Positions 1-11,903 of a DNA stretch of 64,000 nucleotides are shown here, one piece after another (the stretch's first letter is position 1; each line of letters begins with the position of its first letter). Both the position numbers and the translations under genes were made by a program. This DNA is from Rhyacophila brunnea (Eukaryota > Arthropoda > Insecta > Trichoptera > Rhyacophilidae): positions 1,364,001 through 1,428,000 of the forward strand of contig JAGYXB010000061.1 of assembly GCA_022495005.1 (NCBI GenBank), written 5' to 3'. The notes beneath the pieces were generated by a model. It worked only from the letters and a program-made list of their open reading frames with translations. It was not told the origin of the DNA and did no database searches.

Positions 1-94
1 AATTTATCTTAGGAACATACTATACCTATACTGTGGTTTAAGTTAAAAGGGTACAATTAAACCCAAGGCTGACTAAATTAACCCCAACGTCACA

Positions 95-168
95 ATCTAA
101 ATGCACATATTGGATTAATAATTCGCAATGTCAATAATGTGTGTAATAAATTGAATTGAATTGAATTG
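95..168 (+). repeat. 3' end of Jockey/CR1-like LINE (3' UTR and tail)
   Basis: The stretch resembles the last 70 bases of the LINE copies at 32426-33045 and 61990-62940, with the same order of AATTxGxAATGTC, an AATATGT-like block and a TAAAT-rich tail. It ends in about three and a half TTGAA units (151-168), which I read as the retrotransposition tail. No coding part is preserved. The match is short and diverged, so the family assignment is an inference. Confidence 0.4.
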
Positions 169-397
169 TCAGTGGTTAGAATCTTCCAATCCATTCCCCC
201 ATTTTATATCTCTATGCCTGTCTCCTTTAAGTTTCTGTTCCGGTTACCCTGGCATCTTTGGCGACACTCCAACCATCAAAGTTTCGCCCTACTAGTATAT
301 CTACTGACAACTGGATTGTTGTCTTCTAGACTCTTCTCTAGATTGTGATCATGCCGAAACTCAATTATATATAAATAATATAAAGTTTACAGAAAAA

Positions 398-636
398 CCA
401 CGTCAGCGAAAAATGTCATGGGTCCCAGGTTCGAATCCTGGGTCTAGCAAGTACACATATCGATTTTCAATTTGTGTTTGGAGTCAGAGTATGAACCTAA
501 TAGATTGAGCAAGTGGCTAACATCCATTTATCGTAAAAACAAAAATCTATTAGTACATACAGACCTCCTCCCTATGAAGGATATAATGTAATCCCATATA
601 ATGTAATCTTATTAGGATCGGATATGGTATAAAAAC
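398..636 (+). repeat. SINE-1, tRNA-headed short retroposon
   Basis: This copy has a perfect RNA polymerase III B box (GGTTCGAATCC, 428-438) inside a tRNA T-arm, CCCAGG-loop-CCTGGG. It is followed by the family body: a polypurine hinge, AGCAAGTGGCTAACATCCAT, CGTAAAAACAAAAATCT, and a 3' end TTAGGATCGGATATGGT. The tRNA-like head is internally shortened relative to the copies at 2383-2628 and 62656-62886. SINEs encode no protein and depend on LINE reverse transcriptase. The head-plus-body layout repeats elsewhere in the window, which supports a retroposon over a real tRNA gene. Confidence 0.8.
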
Positions 637-639
637 AAT

Positions 640-1624
640 ATTTTCTTAATTAAGTAAAAAATACATTTAAACTGTGAAATAAATACCTTACTAAACAAAA
701 ATAAGAACTATTTAGTAAAATGAAAACTTTCAATGAATACTTATTATATGTGAAGAGGAAATAGGAATGCGAAAGAAATTGCCTTCATAAAATACATATC
801 CATATGTCACAGTAAATTACATACATAAAGCAAAATGTTGCAATTTATCCAAAATTATGAGTCAATTACAAACTTCAATGAAAAATTTACCGAATATAAT
901 ATTTTATTCTAAATAAAATTGAATGCGTTGACAAAATAATAATTTGAAAAAAAACTGTAACCACGGATATCTGATGTACTAAATAATAAATAATGGATTT
1001 ATTATCAATTTTAACACGTCAGCGTTTACAATAATAATCTTTTATAGTATTTATGTATATAATTGTGGTCATAAAACGTTAATTTCTAAGAAAATAAAAT
1101 AAACAAGGAATCATAATGGGATCGACGTCTTTAGGTTAAGCTCGCAAAGATATCCCAAAACCTTAATTTTCAACCTTTACATAGCACCTTATGCAATACT
1201 TTAACAATTTAAATGTAAATTTTCACTAAATTCTATTGATCCGCATGTGTCAAAATTCCTTCACTAAATTATGAATAGGTACATGTATCTAATAGCATTA
1301 AAACCCCCTTTCCGATTGTTAATAGAAAGCTTTATGGAAAGACATAATATTGTTAATAAATGAATTATTATAAAAATGACTAAAAACAATGGAAAATACT
1401 AATCAAATGCTATATAAATCAATAATAATAATAAATCTGTTCGTAGTTTCATTCCAACTATCAAAAGGCACGCAATTACTTAGATGATTTCAAATAAAAT
1501 ATGTAAACACATATTACCCCTTTGAGCAATCCGTTTTTCCAATAATACAATCGATTGTTATGAATCATCATATTATGTATTATGATTTATTACCTCAGAC
1601 TGCTAAAAGTACCTAATGAATGAC
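640..1624. other. AT-rich stretch without a recognisable feature
   Basis: I see only A/T-rich sequence with short homopolymers and AATAAT runs. No open frame, tRNA-like box, long inverted repeat or similarity to the repeat families found elsewhere in the window was visible. Confidence 0.5.
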
Positions 1625-1731
1625 TTAACCCTTTCGTGAGCGGGGGCGGTTGAGCTTTGAATAAATCATAATAATTATTAATCATTTGTTCACCTGACAC
1701 GACTTGATTGTATGATTCACATAAAGGGTAA
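1625..1731. mobile_element. possible tiny TTAA-type (piggyBac-like) element
   Basis: TTAACCCTTT at 1625-1634 faces AAAGGGTAA at 1723-1731, as piggyBac-type ends would (TTAA target, CCC..GGG termini). The right TTAA is imperfect and the inverted part is only about six bases, so this may be chance. Confidence 0.2.
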
Positions 1732-2170
1732 TTTTGTTACCAAAACAGGAACGATTACTCGTAGTTTATTAATAATTTTGAGGTGCCTATTCACTATTCA
1801 AACTTCCTGGAATAATATATTATTCCAATACCTATAAAAGATTATTAAAAAATATTTTTTACCGATATTTAATAGCATTCGGTTCCTTGCAGGTTCTGTG
1901 CAGTTACGGCTAAATAGACATTACGCACAAAATACTCACTTGAATTAACCTAGTTCATATACCAAGCGTAAAGTTTGGCATAAAAAATCGATGGTCCTAT
2001 TTGATAGAGGCCGATAATAAAATATACCTTATTTTGATTGAAAATAAAATTGGGAAAGCCTTTAGTAAAATTTTGCCGAAAATTAGTTAAAAACAGATTT
2101 TGTACTAAAGTTACCATATTATAATATTGTGTCGACCTCAACTCACACGTTGAGCCTATCCATAACATAT

Positions 2171-2920
2171 CAGCGCTCGAAATGAACAATTTTATGAACC
2201 GAAGCGCTCGATATTTTTTCGAAAAATACAACGTAGTTATTTAATTATACATTATATATTGCAGACGTGGGTAAATGCGTCTCTTCGTTTTGTTAAGTGC
2301 GGCTCCCAATATCTTTTGATAAAAATATAGGTATTTTCTTTCCACATTACACTTTATTTATGCGAGTTTTCCTTTAAATAAATTTTTTTTTTTTTTTCGA
2401 CCATGTCCGATCCTAATAGGATCATATGGGCCTCCACAGAGTAGAGGTTTGTATTAACAGATTTTGTTTTTACGAGAAATGGATGTCAGCCACTTGCTCA
2501 ACCTAGTAGGTCCATACCCTGACTCACACACATATTGAAAAACAATATGTGTACTTGCCAGACCCAGGATTCGAACCTGGGACCCACGGCATGATAGTCC
2601 AACGCTTATGCCGCGCGGCCACCGTGGGTAAATTAATTACATAATAATTTTCCTTCAATTTTATTAAATTTAATTTATGTATTTAATACTACGTGAGAAC
2701 GTGACTTTGGTGTGGCTCTTTATATATATGAAAATCCAGAATGTGGCCCTCGTTAACTGCATGCATACTATATTGTATAAAAATAAGTGTGGTAGATTTT
2801 TTATATGGCCTATCTAGCTCAAATGGTCAAAATCTTTTTTCCACGAGACGGAGCGATAATTATTATTATTAGATGAACAGGAACGGCGCTCCTGTGCGCT
2901 CTGATTCATTTCGAGCCCTG
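2171..2920 (+). mobile_element. hAT-A non-autonomous DNA transposon, interrupted by a SINE
   Basis: The left end CAGCGCTCGAAATG and right end CATTTCGAGCCCTG are inverted repeats. The flanks 2163-2170 (TAACATAT) and 2921-2928 (TAACATAA) match at 7 of 8 positions, the 8-bp duplication expected of hAT transposition. Subterminal repeats (GAACCGAAGCGCTCGAT, CACGAGACGGAGCGATAAT) recur in the copies at 24461-24835 and 48699-48938. A SINE-1 (2383-2628) sits inside and accounts for much of the extra length. There is no transposase frame, so the element must have been moved in trans. Confidence 0.75.
2375..2638 (-). repeat. SINE-1 inserted in hAT-A, with target duplication
   Basis: The SINE body runs on the minus strand from 2628 (head CCCACGGTGGCCGCGCGGC) to a poly-T (poly-A of the element) at 2383-2397. 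The B box reads GGTTCGAATCC in the SINE direction. The flanking TAAATAAATT (2375-2384) and TAAATTAATT (2629-2638) match 9 of 10, a LINE-type target site duplication. This is the most complete SINE-1 copy and is useful as a reference. The insertion post-dates the hAT-A element that holds it. Confidence 0.88.
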
Positions 2921-2929
2921 TAACATAAA

Positions 2930-4126
2930 CCAGAAATTCTTGAAACAGAAAAAGTGTTATGTAAGTACATTAACATTGGCATGGAACATCTTGTATTTCG
3001 TTTTTTTTAGATAAGATAGTCTGGCTCTCAGGTACAGAAATGATTAAGCAAGATTTAATATTATAATAAATCATATGACATAACGCTAATTACGCAAATT
3101 GAGAGTATTATAAAATCTATTGATGCTGATCGATGCTCGAATTTAACATAACAAAAAGTTTAAATTTGCATGGTACGTTTGATATAATATGTAGTTATAT
3201 TTTAATCATCCAGTAAGCCTATCAATAATCCCTGTGACAAGACTATTTTCAAATATTATTATGAATATTTCAAGATTGACTATAATGGTTCACAATAAGA
3301 ACCGACTACATGTTTCTGGTACTTATGTATTTTTTTTAAGTTCGTAGGAAGACTAATAATTTATTTTTAGATGTAGTCGCTCAGCATTCGAAAAAAACAT
3401 TGTACACAGCTATATCAATAATATCTAATAAACTTGAGCATATAATTAATGTGATATTAAAAAATAGCCCAATCCTTTTATACTATGTAACGTAGCTATC
3501 CGTCTAATGAGCATATTGATTGGTACACAGTGTATAAAGGATATGCAGCTGTTTAATTTTAAAATATATACGTGAATTCATTATTAATGAAAGCCAATGA
3601 ATGATTAACTCTTTTTATACACAATTTCATCAACCATTCTTGATTCATGGTACAATTACAAATCCGATGAGAACTATATCTACTTAGTTAGTTTTCAGAA
3701 AGCAACCTGCACATACAAATTTAATGATATCTACAAAAAATACATGTGACTAAACTCAATAATACATAATTTGGAAACTTTGTGTTTTAGAAAAAAATGC
3801 GAACAAATTTGATATACCGCGCCGTGGCATGATTGTTGCTTAGGATGTTAAAATTGATGCCATTTCTTTCACTTGTACTATTGGCATGTAGGAAAAGTAT
3901 AATATGTTTTATATATTGGATATAATACTATTAATAATATCATCTTGAACCTGAATCGATCTACTGTGATGGATAGGGGGCATTTCCAAGCCGATTTTAT
4001 TCCCTTCAATGCTATAAGTGCTATAGCTATATGATCAAGCAATCTATAGTCTATTTGTCAAGAGTTTTCTACTTTCAAGTGTGTATAGCGATTATGTATT
4101 ATATAATATTATCTATACTATTGTTA
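2930..4126. other. AT-rich stretch without a recognisable gene
   Basis: No coding frame, tRNA box or clear repeat end is visible. Around 3822-3860 there is a short GC-richer patch (CCGCGCCGTGGCATGATTG) that may be a decayed SINE head, but no B box follows it. Confidence 0.4.
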
Positions 4127-4134
4127 ATATAAAT

Positions 4135-4549
4135 CAGTGGCAAAGGGTGGAGATAGGATGTTAAGATCCGACATAAATAGGGCATATTAAACTTTGTCAT
4201 TCTAACCATAACGTATATGTTTTCATTAAACTAAGACTATAGTGCGTAGATAGTGTTTGTTAGTTTTTAAAATTCAATTAAACCTTGTCTAATCCAAGCC
4301 ATAGTAGGTAAATAGTCAAAAATATTCATTTATCTATAAAAAATCTAAAATTATGCCACTAAACCATACACTATTTTTGATATTTTATAGATAAAAGAAT
4401 ATTTTTTATCTATTATGGTTTGGTTAGGTAAGGTTTAATGAATTTTAAAAACTTACCAGCACCATCTGAAAATTGTACCTACTCTTAGTACAATGAAAAC
4501 AAATAAGTACGCCTGACAAAGAATAGCCTTCCTTCACCCCTCGCCACTG
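4135..4549. mobile_element. hAT-C palindromic miniature element
   Basis: The ends CAGTGGCAAAGGGTGGAG and CACCCCTCGCCACTG are inverted. The flanks ATATAAAT (4127-4134) and TTATAAAT (4550-4557) agree at 7 of 8 bases, consistent with a hAT target duplication. The interior is itself largely palindromic: TTAAACCTTGTCTAATCCAA and TTATCTATAAAA on the left meet TTTTATAGATAA and TTGGTTAGGTAAGGTTTAA on the right. Related pieces lie at 37192-38093 and 39092-39142. No coding capacity is seen. Confidence 0.72.
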
Positions 4550-5481
4550 TTATAAATTTACTCATTACTACTTTCCCTATGTGATGATACCTTGCTTATG
4601 ACCGTAATAAATACATTTTATAGGTAATACCGATAACTGTATGTGGTATGGAATATTGTTAAAGATTTTATTGGAACTTTAAGGTAATAAATATTACATT
4701 GATTATCAGTGATCAATCGCTCTAACAAAATCATATCGACATATTCGACGTGTTGTAGTCGAGTCGAGCCTAGATGTGCGACCTGGCTTATTATCAACTG
4801 ACAATAATGAGAAATATGATAAATTCATACTAAATATTCATATTCACGTTCATATATCTGCCTGTTAAATATTACAAAGTTTGGCATCGCTAGTACCTAC
4901 TGACAAAAACTATGCATAAAGTTTATTTATTACAAGTAGGTAATTACGAATTTTCATCATTATTTTATAAGGCAATAGAATTACAGATTGCATGAAGCCT
5001 TATATCGCATTATGAACGAAAGAGTTGTACCGACTAAGCTGCAATTTGTAATACTGTGCTGGTTTATATTTTTAGGGTTGAATTAATGGGATATTTTTAT
5101 GACGTTTCATCGGCGAACCGTTGCATCTTCACACCGGTCCCTGGCCACCAGGCCCGTCTTTATCTTTATTGCTTATCACCCCACATTATTTTAATGTTAT
5201 TATTTTGTCTGATACCGCAATTGAAAAACACAATAAAATATATGTTACATTAAAAAAAAATGGTTTATTTTCTCCTATACCACACACCTCTTTTGCTTTT
5301 ATTATTGCGATGGGAGGCAAGATATAGGGGTATTATTTATATTAGTTTCACGCTATATAACATGGGTCGTATATTTAAATTATCATAGATAATTTTTCAT
5401 TGACACATAAATTTCAATTTACCTGTCTAACTTTGTACTTACTTTATATTTTATTTGTCCTTTCAATAATATAATTCCTAA

Positions 5482-5562
5482 GGGCTCAGACACACTAAAT
5501 TGCATTTAGTCTAAAAATTCCTGCGTCGACGCACGCTAACTACAGTGTCGTGTGTCTGAGTC
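5482..5562. repeat. short palindromic repeat (about 80 bp)
   Basis: GGCTCAGACACAC at the left is answered by GTGTGTCTGAGTC at the right, with a second small hairpin (CGTCGACG) between. The size and shape fit a very short inverted-repeat element. No target duplication could be fixed. Confidence 0.45.
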
Positions 5563-5672
5563 ATGAGATCATATTGCTGATTAAATGTTATTTTTAACGT
5601 TCGATATACCTAGAATAGAATCTAACGCTCGCATCGCTAAGATTCATTCAGATCCCGCTCAAATTAACTTGC

Positions 5673-5891
5673 TTACTGTTGGATAACAAGAAATCGGCGA
5701 TAACAAGAAGTCGCTGTAGTAGGATATAGAAGACTTCTCAGTGACGTACCTGTCATGGCGGCAACGCGTGCTAGAGGCGTGTTTAAATAATGTATCGGCT
5801 CTCCTTTTAGATGTAACTCGTTTTCTTCTTCGCAATATACCAAAAGTCTACTATTGATAATTCTAACATCACTCCTAATCATTTGAGACAT
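5673..5891 (-). pseudogene. N-terminal fragment of a DNA-transposon transposase (helix-turn-helix region)
   Basis: A 72-codon minus-strand frame begins with ATG at 5889-5891 and stops at 5673. Residues 1-53 read like the N-terminal DNA-binding region common in insect IS630/Tc1-type transposase-derived proteins. An arginine-rich start and a charged helix (LLVYCEEENELHLKGEP) are followed by a helix-turn-helix-like motif, LARVAAMTGTSLRSL. After that the frame turns to unrelated residues, suggesting a frameshift or break. No DDE catalytic domain follows, so the gene is truncated. GC content is clearly above the flanks. The call rests on the motif style only. A profile search with the HTH and DDE_3 families would settle it. 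Confidence 0.4.
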
Positions 5892-6424
5892 ATTTTTATT
5901 AAAAAAAGCTTTAAATTACGTAAATTGATAGATGCAAAATGATAAATGTGGGTACGTTTCTCATTTGTAAACGGAAGTGCGATTAGATGCACTGGAAGAG
6001 ATTGAGAAGTTCTTCTTCGACAATAGTATTCTTTTACTGTGTATTATAAATAGCTCATAACCTTAATGTATTGAGCGGATGGCTAACAACTAAACGCTGC
6101 ACACAAAATATTATACACTCACTCTAAATATAATAATTTCCAATTAACATATTCAAAAATTCATATGAAGTATTTATTACAAATCTAAATCAAAATGATA
6201 TTATGATAAAAAAGGCAGAATCAATTTTAACACTTTGACACATATTTTTATAATACGAGGCAAAAGTATCAATTTTATAACAAATACACCTTTTGTTGAC
6301 AAAATAAGACATGGATACAATTTACGATTTTTCGCTGTTATTCAACTTCGAGTGTTATAATATTGACACATAATATTATTTACCAAGATCAGATCAAATT
6401 TCAATATAAACATCACTTCGCAAT

Positions 6425-6600
6425 TTAATATCTAATATATTTAACACACATAGTTTTGAAAATACTTCTGAGAAAATAATATATTATAACCAATAGAGAA
6501 AATCTTTTTGAAAAAAGTAAGACACCCCACCCCGCAGGAATCGAGCCTGCATCTCTCGAGTATTGCGCCCATGCACATAGACCACTATGCTAAAGGCGTC
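6425..6600 (-). repeat. SINE-2, tRNA-headed short retroposon
   Basis: Read on the minus strand, 6600-6526 gives a tRNA-like head with A-box-like TTTAGCATAGTGG and a T-arm GCAGG-CTCGATT-CCTGC, then GGGGTGTC. The tail TTTTTTCAAAAAGATTTTCT is shared with the copies at 8612-8802 and 43786-43935. The rest of the tail matches those copies weakly down to about 6425. It is a different family from SINE-1. Confidence 0.65.
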
Positions 6601-6839
6601 ATACTTAATTGCGATAAATTTTAACTATTGGCTTTTAATACTATATTCTACTTATATATTTGTCACATTAAGAAAACGAGATAAATCTAAAATCGCAACT
6701 TTTTGGTAGAACTAAATGAAGACTAGATTTTGGATAACTCTATACGTAAATTTCTGCTTCTGTATGAAATTTACCAATTCAACGGCGAAGAGGCAAACCT
6801 AGGGTCTTGAAGATTGGGTTAAGCCAGCAGAGCATCTTC

Positions 6840-7086
6840 CACCCGGAGTCATTCTCGGGTACCGTACATGGAAAGCCCTAAACAGACTGAGTGGTAGGGC
6901 GCACCCGAGACAACATGGTGAAATGGGGGTTCTCCTACGACCAAATCTGCGAGTCCGGCGAAATACAAAGCATGGAACACGTATTTTTCATGCAAGGGTT
7001 GTCCGATAAGCTGCAATTTTGACGAGATCCTACAAGCCAAGGAAAATGGTGTTGCATTTGCAAACTTCTGGAGCGACACATTGTAG
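6840..7086 (+). pseudogene. 3' part of a LINE ORF2 (Jockey/R1-type), frameshifted
   Basis: Three pieces in shifted plus frames add up to the usual C-terminal end of an insect non-LTR retrotransposon ORF2. First TWKALNRL (from 6866), then TRDNMVKWGFSYDQ followed by ICESGEIQSMEHVF (from 6903), then FDEILQAKENGVAFANFWSD and a stop at 7084-7086. In family members this region carries a Cys/His cluster of the form CxCGxxxxxxH. Here the second cysteine has become serine (CES). At least two frameshifts break the frame. The reverse-transcriptase core is not present upstream. A long minus-strand frame over the same bases is a shadow. Confidence 0.6.
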
Positions 7087-7089
7087 CAA

Positions 7090-8610
7090 TTGAAGACCCG
7101 ACAAAAATCTACTACGATAAAAACAACCGTGGATATCATAATATACCATTTCACTGGTATTGGTATGACCTTTGGGTGATGTACTTTCGACCTATCAAAT
7201 ACCAAAAATACAGGTTATTGTCTATAACTATTAATAATCATGTGATCACAATAAAATCACAAATAAAACATTCTTCACATATAATAAATAAATTAATTAA
7301 ATCATCAGGCATCAATTAATAACGTATTTAATATGAATCGTTTTCCTATTCAATTGTATTGCCATGTAAATAATAGAGGAGAATTGAAAAACCATAATGA
7401 TTAATATGTAAAAACCAATAGCTCAGCAACGATACCTAATTGATAAAATAATAAAACAAATAATTTTTAGAACATTAATTTGTTCATATTCAATGACTTT
7501 AGTAACATATAAAATGAAATATTTTTATTATGACAATCTTCTGTCTAAAAGTAAACTGTTACACACCAAATCTACGTGAAGCTATAGGCCACTCTCTAGC
7601 TTTGTAAAAATGACCCTGGTTAACTATTTTTTTTACACTTTTAACATTATTACTATGTAAGAATTAATTACTTATATGCAAATAGAGTTAATTGTATGGA
7701 AAAGTTGTTTGGTGGGCAACAGGAAAGAGATCGATCAAGGCTGCCATAAAATAGAGCCAGAAAATGCATTTTAATATTATCTCTATCGAATCTCCTTGAA
7801 CTTTAATACAATTAATATTAGGAAATTTAAGACAATAGTGAATAGATAGTACACTAGTTTTAATGAAGACTGGCTTTACCAAAAAATATTATATTTTAGA
7901 AAGAATAAAAATGAAACGTGTAAAAAGGTTCTGTATTTTATTATTTACAATACTAAAAAATAAATACTAAACATCTTTAAAACTCTTTTCAGCTACAAAC
8001 TATTGTTGTTATTCTTAAGGGCCCAGGTGTTATATGTAAGCCAAATTTTGGATATGTCAGAGAGCCAAGCTTGAAAAATCTGTAAACTTCATGGAAAAGG
8101 AAAATATACGGAAAAATAAAATATTTTTTGGGCGTCTTTATTATAATATTGACAATTTAGCCTTATTTCGTTATCCCGTAGCACTCACTATTTCATATCC
8201 GTTTCATATTCAATTCATCCGGATTTTTATAAAATTGCACAATTTAACATTACGTAAGTATAGTAAAATATATTCGGTATTTTTTTTTATTGGAGTGTGC
8301 GCTCTGTATTTGTCATGATAATATAATATATATATATTTTATGATACCTTGATTTATAATTTTTCAAATGTGCATTTATTTCCGATTATGTAAATGATGA
8401 AAACATCTCTTCTATAATTGTGGGTAAAAAATTTTCCAGACTTTAATTCTTAAGGGAGCACAAATTATAAATTTTTAACCCTTAAGCGACATATAGACCC
8501 TTAATATTTATGTGCTTTGTATACAATACATAGAAACAACAACATGTATGTGCTTAAAGCGCTTTAGAGAATATTGTAAGAACCATTAGTTAAAATTCGT
8601 TGCAATTAGA
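7090..8610. other. AT-rich stretch, no gene recognised
   Basis: Past the LINE fragment I see AT-rich DNA only. The frames at 7688-7882 and 8091-8318 have lysine, isoleucine and phenylalanine bias typical of chance frames in AT-rich DNA and show no motif. Confidence 0.45.
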
Positions 8611-8611
8611 T

Positions 8612-8802
8612 AAGATTCCTATAGCATAATGGTCAATACACGTAGGCGTAGGTTAGAATCCTGCTGGGTGTCATATCTTTTTCAAAAAAGATTTTTTCTA
8701 TTGATTATATATTTTTTTCAGAAGTGATTTCAAAATTATGTACGTTCAATAAAAATAATGTTACATTCTTAAGTATTGTGAATTATTCGTTGAATAAAAA
8801 AA
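8612..8802 (+). repeat. SINE-2, near full length
   Basis: The head has CCTATAGCATAATGGTCAAT (A-box-like) and GGTTAGAATCC (B box with one change), then GGGTGTCATATCTTTTTCAA. The characteristic 3' body follows: AAAGATTTTTTCTATTGATT, TACGTTCAATAAAAATAATG, TTACATTCTTAAGTATTGTG and ATTATTCGTTGAATAAAAAA. The 3' half is also found alone at 33297-33350 (+), 25815-25865 (-) and 43548-43685 (-). Confidence 0.7.
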
Positions 8803-8812
8803 TAAATAACTA

Positions 8813-8917
8813 AAATTTATGTAGGTTTCTTGTTGATCCAACCGTAATATCAGGACCTGCGAATTTAGATGAAGGCGTTCTCTCTGATACTCCACTACGA
8901 GCACGTTTTTGTTTAAA
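8813..8917 (-). pseudogene. 35-codon protein-like remnant, family unknown
   Basis: Between two in-frame stops the minus strand reads 35 codons, with a basic start (FKQKRARSGVSERTPSSKF) followed by AGPDITVGSTR. The composition is more protein-like and GC-richer than neighbouring DNA. Insect transposase and LINE ORFs often have such basic linkers, but I cannot name the family. It abuts the SINE-2 at 8612-8802, which may have broken the source gene. Confidence 0.22.
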
Positions 8918-8919
8918 CT

Positions 8920-10540
8920 AGGAGATCACTCGTATAGCGTCGTTTCTGGATGAGGTAGGGTCGAGCAGGATAATAGTTTCTGTTGCTATGGCAATAATAT
9001 CTTTAATAATTACAAAATCAACTATTTTTTTGGCTAGTGCCAGGTCTCCTCGTTATTGATATAAACGTAAACAAGCTATGGAGTAAGGTAGTACTTCATA
9101 ATATCTTGTTTGGTATTATACAATTTAAACTTCGCGCTCGGCTGATAATGAAATCCTCTACTGACTCCAATTTCAAATTAGGACACCCATAAAACTCTAC
9201 TGGCCGCAGTAATGACTGTCCCAAAAAACTAAATTTTAACAACATACTTACCAAAAAATATGATTTTTTTCAATTTTGTTTAATGTGTAAGAATAGTTAG
9301 TCAACACGAAAAATTGAATAATGAGTTCAATACGTTGTCAACTTTTCATTTAAAAATACATTATGGACAGTTCCTTCCTATATAATATTATAAACATACA
9401 ATGCACAACGGAAGTGATTTTCTAAAATATATATTATAAAATAACGTAAGTATATACCTAATATAAAATAGCCCTTAAATGGAATAGGTACTTCATAAGA
9501 TGATACCCATATTCTTGGTTAAACGTAAATTATACGTATTAAATTCCGCGCTAGCATAGTTCACCGTGAGTTGTCTTACCGGAAAGAAATGGTCGTATAG
9601 CATCACGATAAAAAGAACACGTTATTCAATTCAAATTCAATAAGAATATTTATTTGACATTTCAAATGGACGTGCCTCCCAAAACTTAATATAAGTATAT
9701 ACGATATGATTGTATTTCTAATTTACTTATATATATATATTCTTCTATATTTCCACGGTATTCCGGTGGTTTTATTACGAATTTAAAAGTGCTGTATTTA
9801 GATTTGAATTTGATCTCAACTCTATACGGCCATTTTGTTTCCAATAAATCAGCTCCTCATGATCGTACCGGTCGCATAATATGGGTTGTTTTAATACTGC
9901 AAGTTTATAAATACTTTTTTTTACTTCGATTCATATTGATAACCAAATCATTTTTAATCTTCAACAATCTAGTTATATCGGCATTAAAAATGGCGATTCG
10001 TTTTGTTTTGTTCCCTATACCCTTTGAATAAAGCGACTATTTTCATCAGCATCAAGGCGAAGTCTTCAGGAGTGATGGATACCTCAAGCCCTTGTGATCG
10101 GACGGAGTATCGCATGATACTTACAAATCACATAGTAGGAATCAAAAATTATCACTGGCAACAAACTGCACAATAAGATCTTTTTGAGTAACGTGTATAT
10201 TTTTTTACAATCGATGATGAATGACGATATATAAATAAATTGAATTGATTTAGGAAATGGGATTTTTTATCCTCACCCAATTGTGTGTTTTACAGAAAAC
10301 AGGAAATGCTTCTGGAATGATTTACATTTCAGTTTCAAATAACACAATGCCTTCATTAAACTAAAGTTTCGTTCAAGTATTTCCTTTACGTTTTACTCTC
10401 GTCTAGCCGTATTTGCGAACGCTACACTCTGCTTAAACCGATTGACAATAAGTATACATCTATTATTTGTATACAATTATTTAGTAAATGATTTTTTAAC
10501 AATCATATTTACTGAATAAAAGGAAGAAAATGAATACATT
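8920..10540. other. AT-rich stretch with one short repeated segment
   Basis: Mostly featureless. The segment 9800-9895 (TTGATCTCAACTCTATACGG, then CGTACCGGTCGCATAAT) resembles 63795-63855, so it is probably a low-copy repeat of unknown type. A TAAATAAATTGAATTGATTT run at 10233-10252 looks like a LINE tail but has no body attached. Confidence 0.35.
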
Positions 10541-10548
10541 TACATTAA

Positions 10549-11401
10549 CGGCCCACATGCTCAGCGTGAAAATGAAAATTTTATGCTATTTTCAGAGCAC
10601 AACCCTGGACATTCCTTAAACGTTGTATATAATCTATTTATACAATTTTGAAGCCTTATTATCTTTTATATATATTTTAAACATTTGACGACTGCATAAA
10701 GTATTTTTATTACATAAAATAGTATTCTTTTAAACCTCTCGCTCTAATGTTTTAGAATATCGTCATATTTCAGTACGTCCATGTGAAGTGGTGTTAAGAT
10801 TTTTTATATTTATTAATTTTAAAAGCATTTATAAAACCATTAGTAAAATTTATGTCGACGTTATTATAGTGAAACGATAAAAAAATATATTGATAATCTA
10901 TGTGATTGATTGACTGAAATTTGACAAGAATTAGGCATTTTATTATTCAAAAAATGGGCAGTATTTACACATTTGAAAATAATTCTAAAGATACTGATTA
11001 TAAGATATGTTTTTGACTATTCAAATGTGATAAACATTCTATGAATAATGTTTGCTTTATAATAATTATTTCCCTAAGAAAAAGGTAGTATTTTTTTTAA
11101 ATACGCCATTTCTATTGGCATTCCTCATAGGACCGTAGCACATAAATTGACAAACGATAAATGAAGTAGGGAGTAAGATCATGTTGACGCGCGTGTTTGA
11201 ACATGTACCTAACCGATTTTTTTAACGGTAGGTACATGTTCAAATACGCGCATTACCATGATCTTATTCCTTATAGAAAAAGGATAATAAGGCTTCAAAA
11301 TTATATAAATAGAGTATCTACAGCGTTTACGGAATGTCCAGGGTTATGCTCTGAAAATAGCATAACACCTTCGTTTTGACGTACGCTGAGCATGTCCCCC
11401 C
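10549..11401. mobile_element. foldback element, copy 1, right arm internally deleted
   Basis: The left arm (10549-11211) is homologous to the left arm of the intact foldback at 21502-22891. The order of conserved blocks is the same: CACATGCTC end, CCTTAAACGTTGTA, TTTTAAACCTCTCGCTCTAA, GTGGTGTTAAGATTTTTTA, GCGCGTGTTTGAACATGTAC. The right arm keeps only its inner and outer parts (11230-11401) and has lost roughly 490 bp. The outer ends are CGGCCCACATGCTC and GAGCATGTCCCCCC. The left flank is TTAA (10545-10548) but the right is TTCC, so the TTAA duplication has decayed or the site has changed. No coding frame is seen. Confidence 0.75.
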
Positions 11402-11409
11402 TTCCATGC

Positions 11410-11898
11410 AACTAAAGTAATACGTTATTGTGATAACACTGATAACATTGTATAGATTTAACATAGAACCTGCATCGCTGAAACAGTTATACGAAACCGA
11501 AATGATAACATGTAAGTACATAACAAAATCAATATAGACTTGTATATTTCCATCAGAGCTTTTTTAATAATTTAATTATTGAATCTTTTCCAGAAAATAC
11601 AAATTCATGCACGAATATATTGAAAACCTTATTTAGAAAACGAATACGTCTTGCTTAGTGTAATTTAAAATAAAATAATATATAGTGTTACACAAAATAG
11701 TTAGTAATTGTGTTATGTATAATCAAATATGTAATATCGATTTCATACGTGAATCATAGCTTATCACGCCATAATTTTTTACTGGACAGAAAGCAGTTAA
11801 ATTCCTTTATTGTTATCTGAAGCAGATTAAACTAGCATCCTTATTGTGATTCAAATATTGTATTCTTACTTTATAAAATAATTATATGGTTATGTGGT
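11410..11898. other. AT-rich stretch, nothing recognised
   Basis: No repeat end, coding frame or RNA-like structure was visible. Confidence 0.4.
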
Positions 11899-11903
11899 AT
11901 TAA

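Noticed and set aside
6849..7205. 118-codon minus-strand frame
   Set aside because: It lies antisense to a recognisable LINE ORF2 3' fragment on the plus strand (WKALNRL, MVKWGFSYD) and carries no motif.
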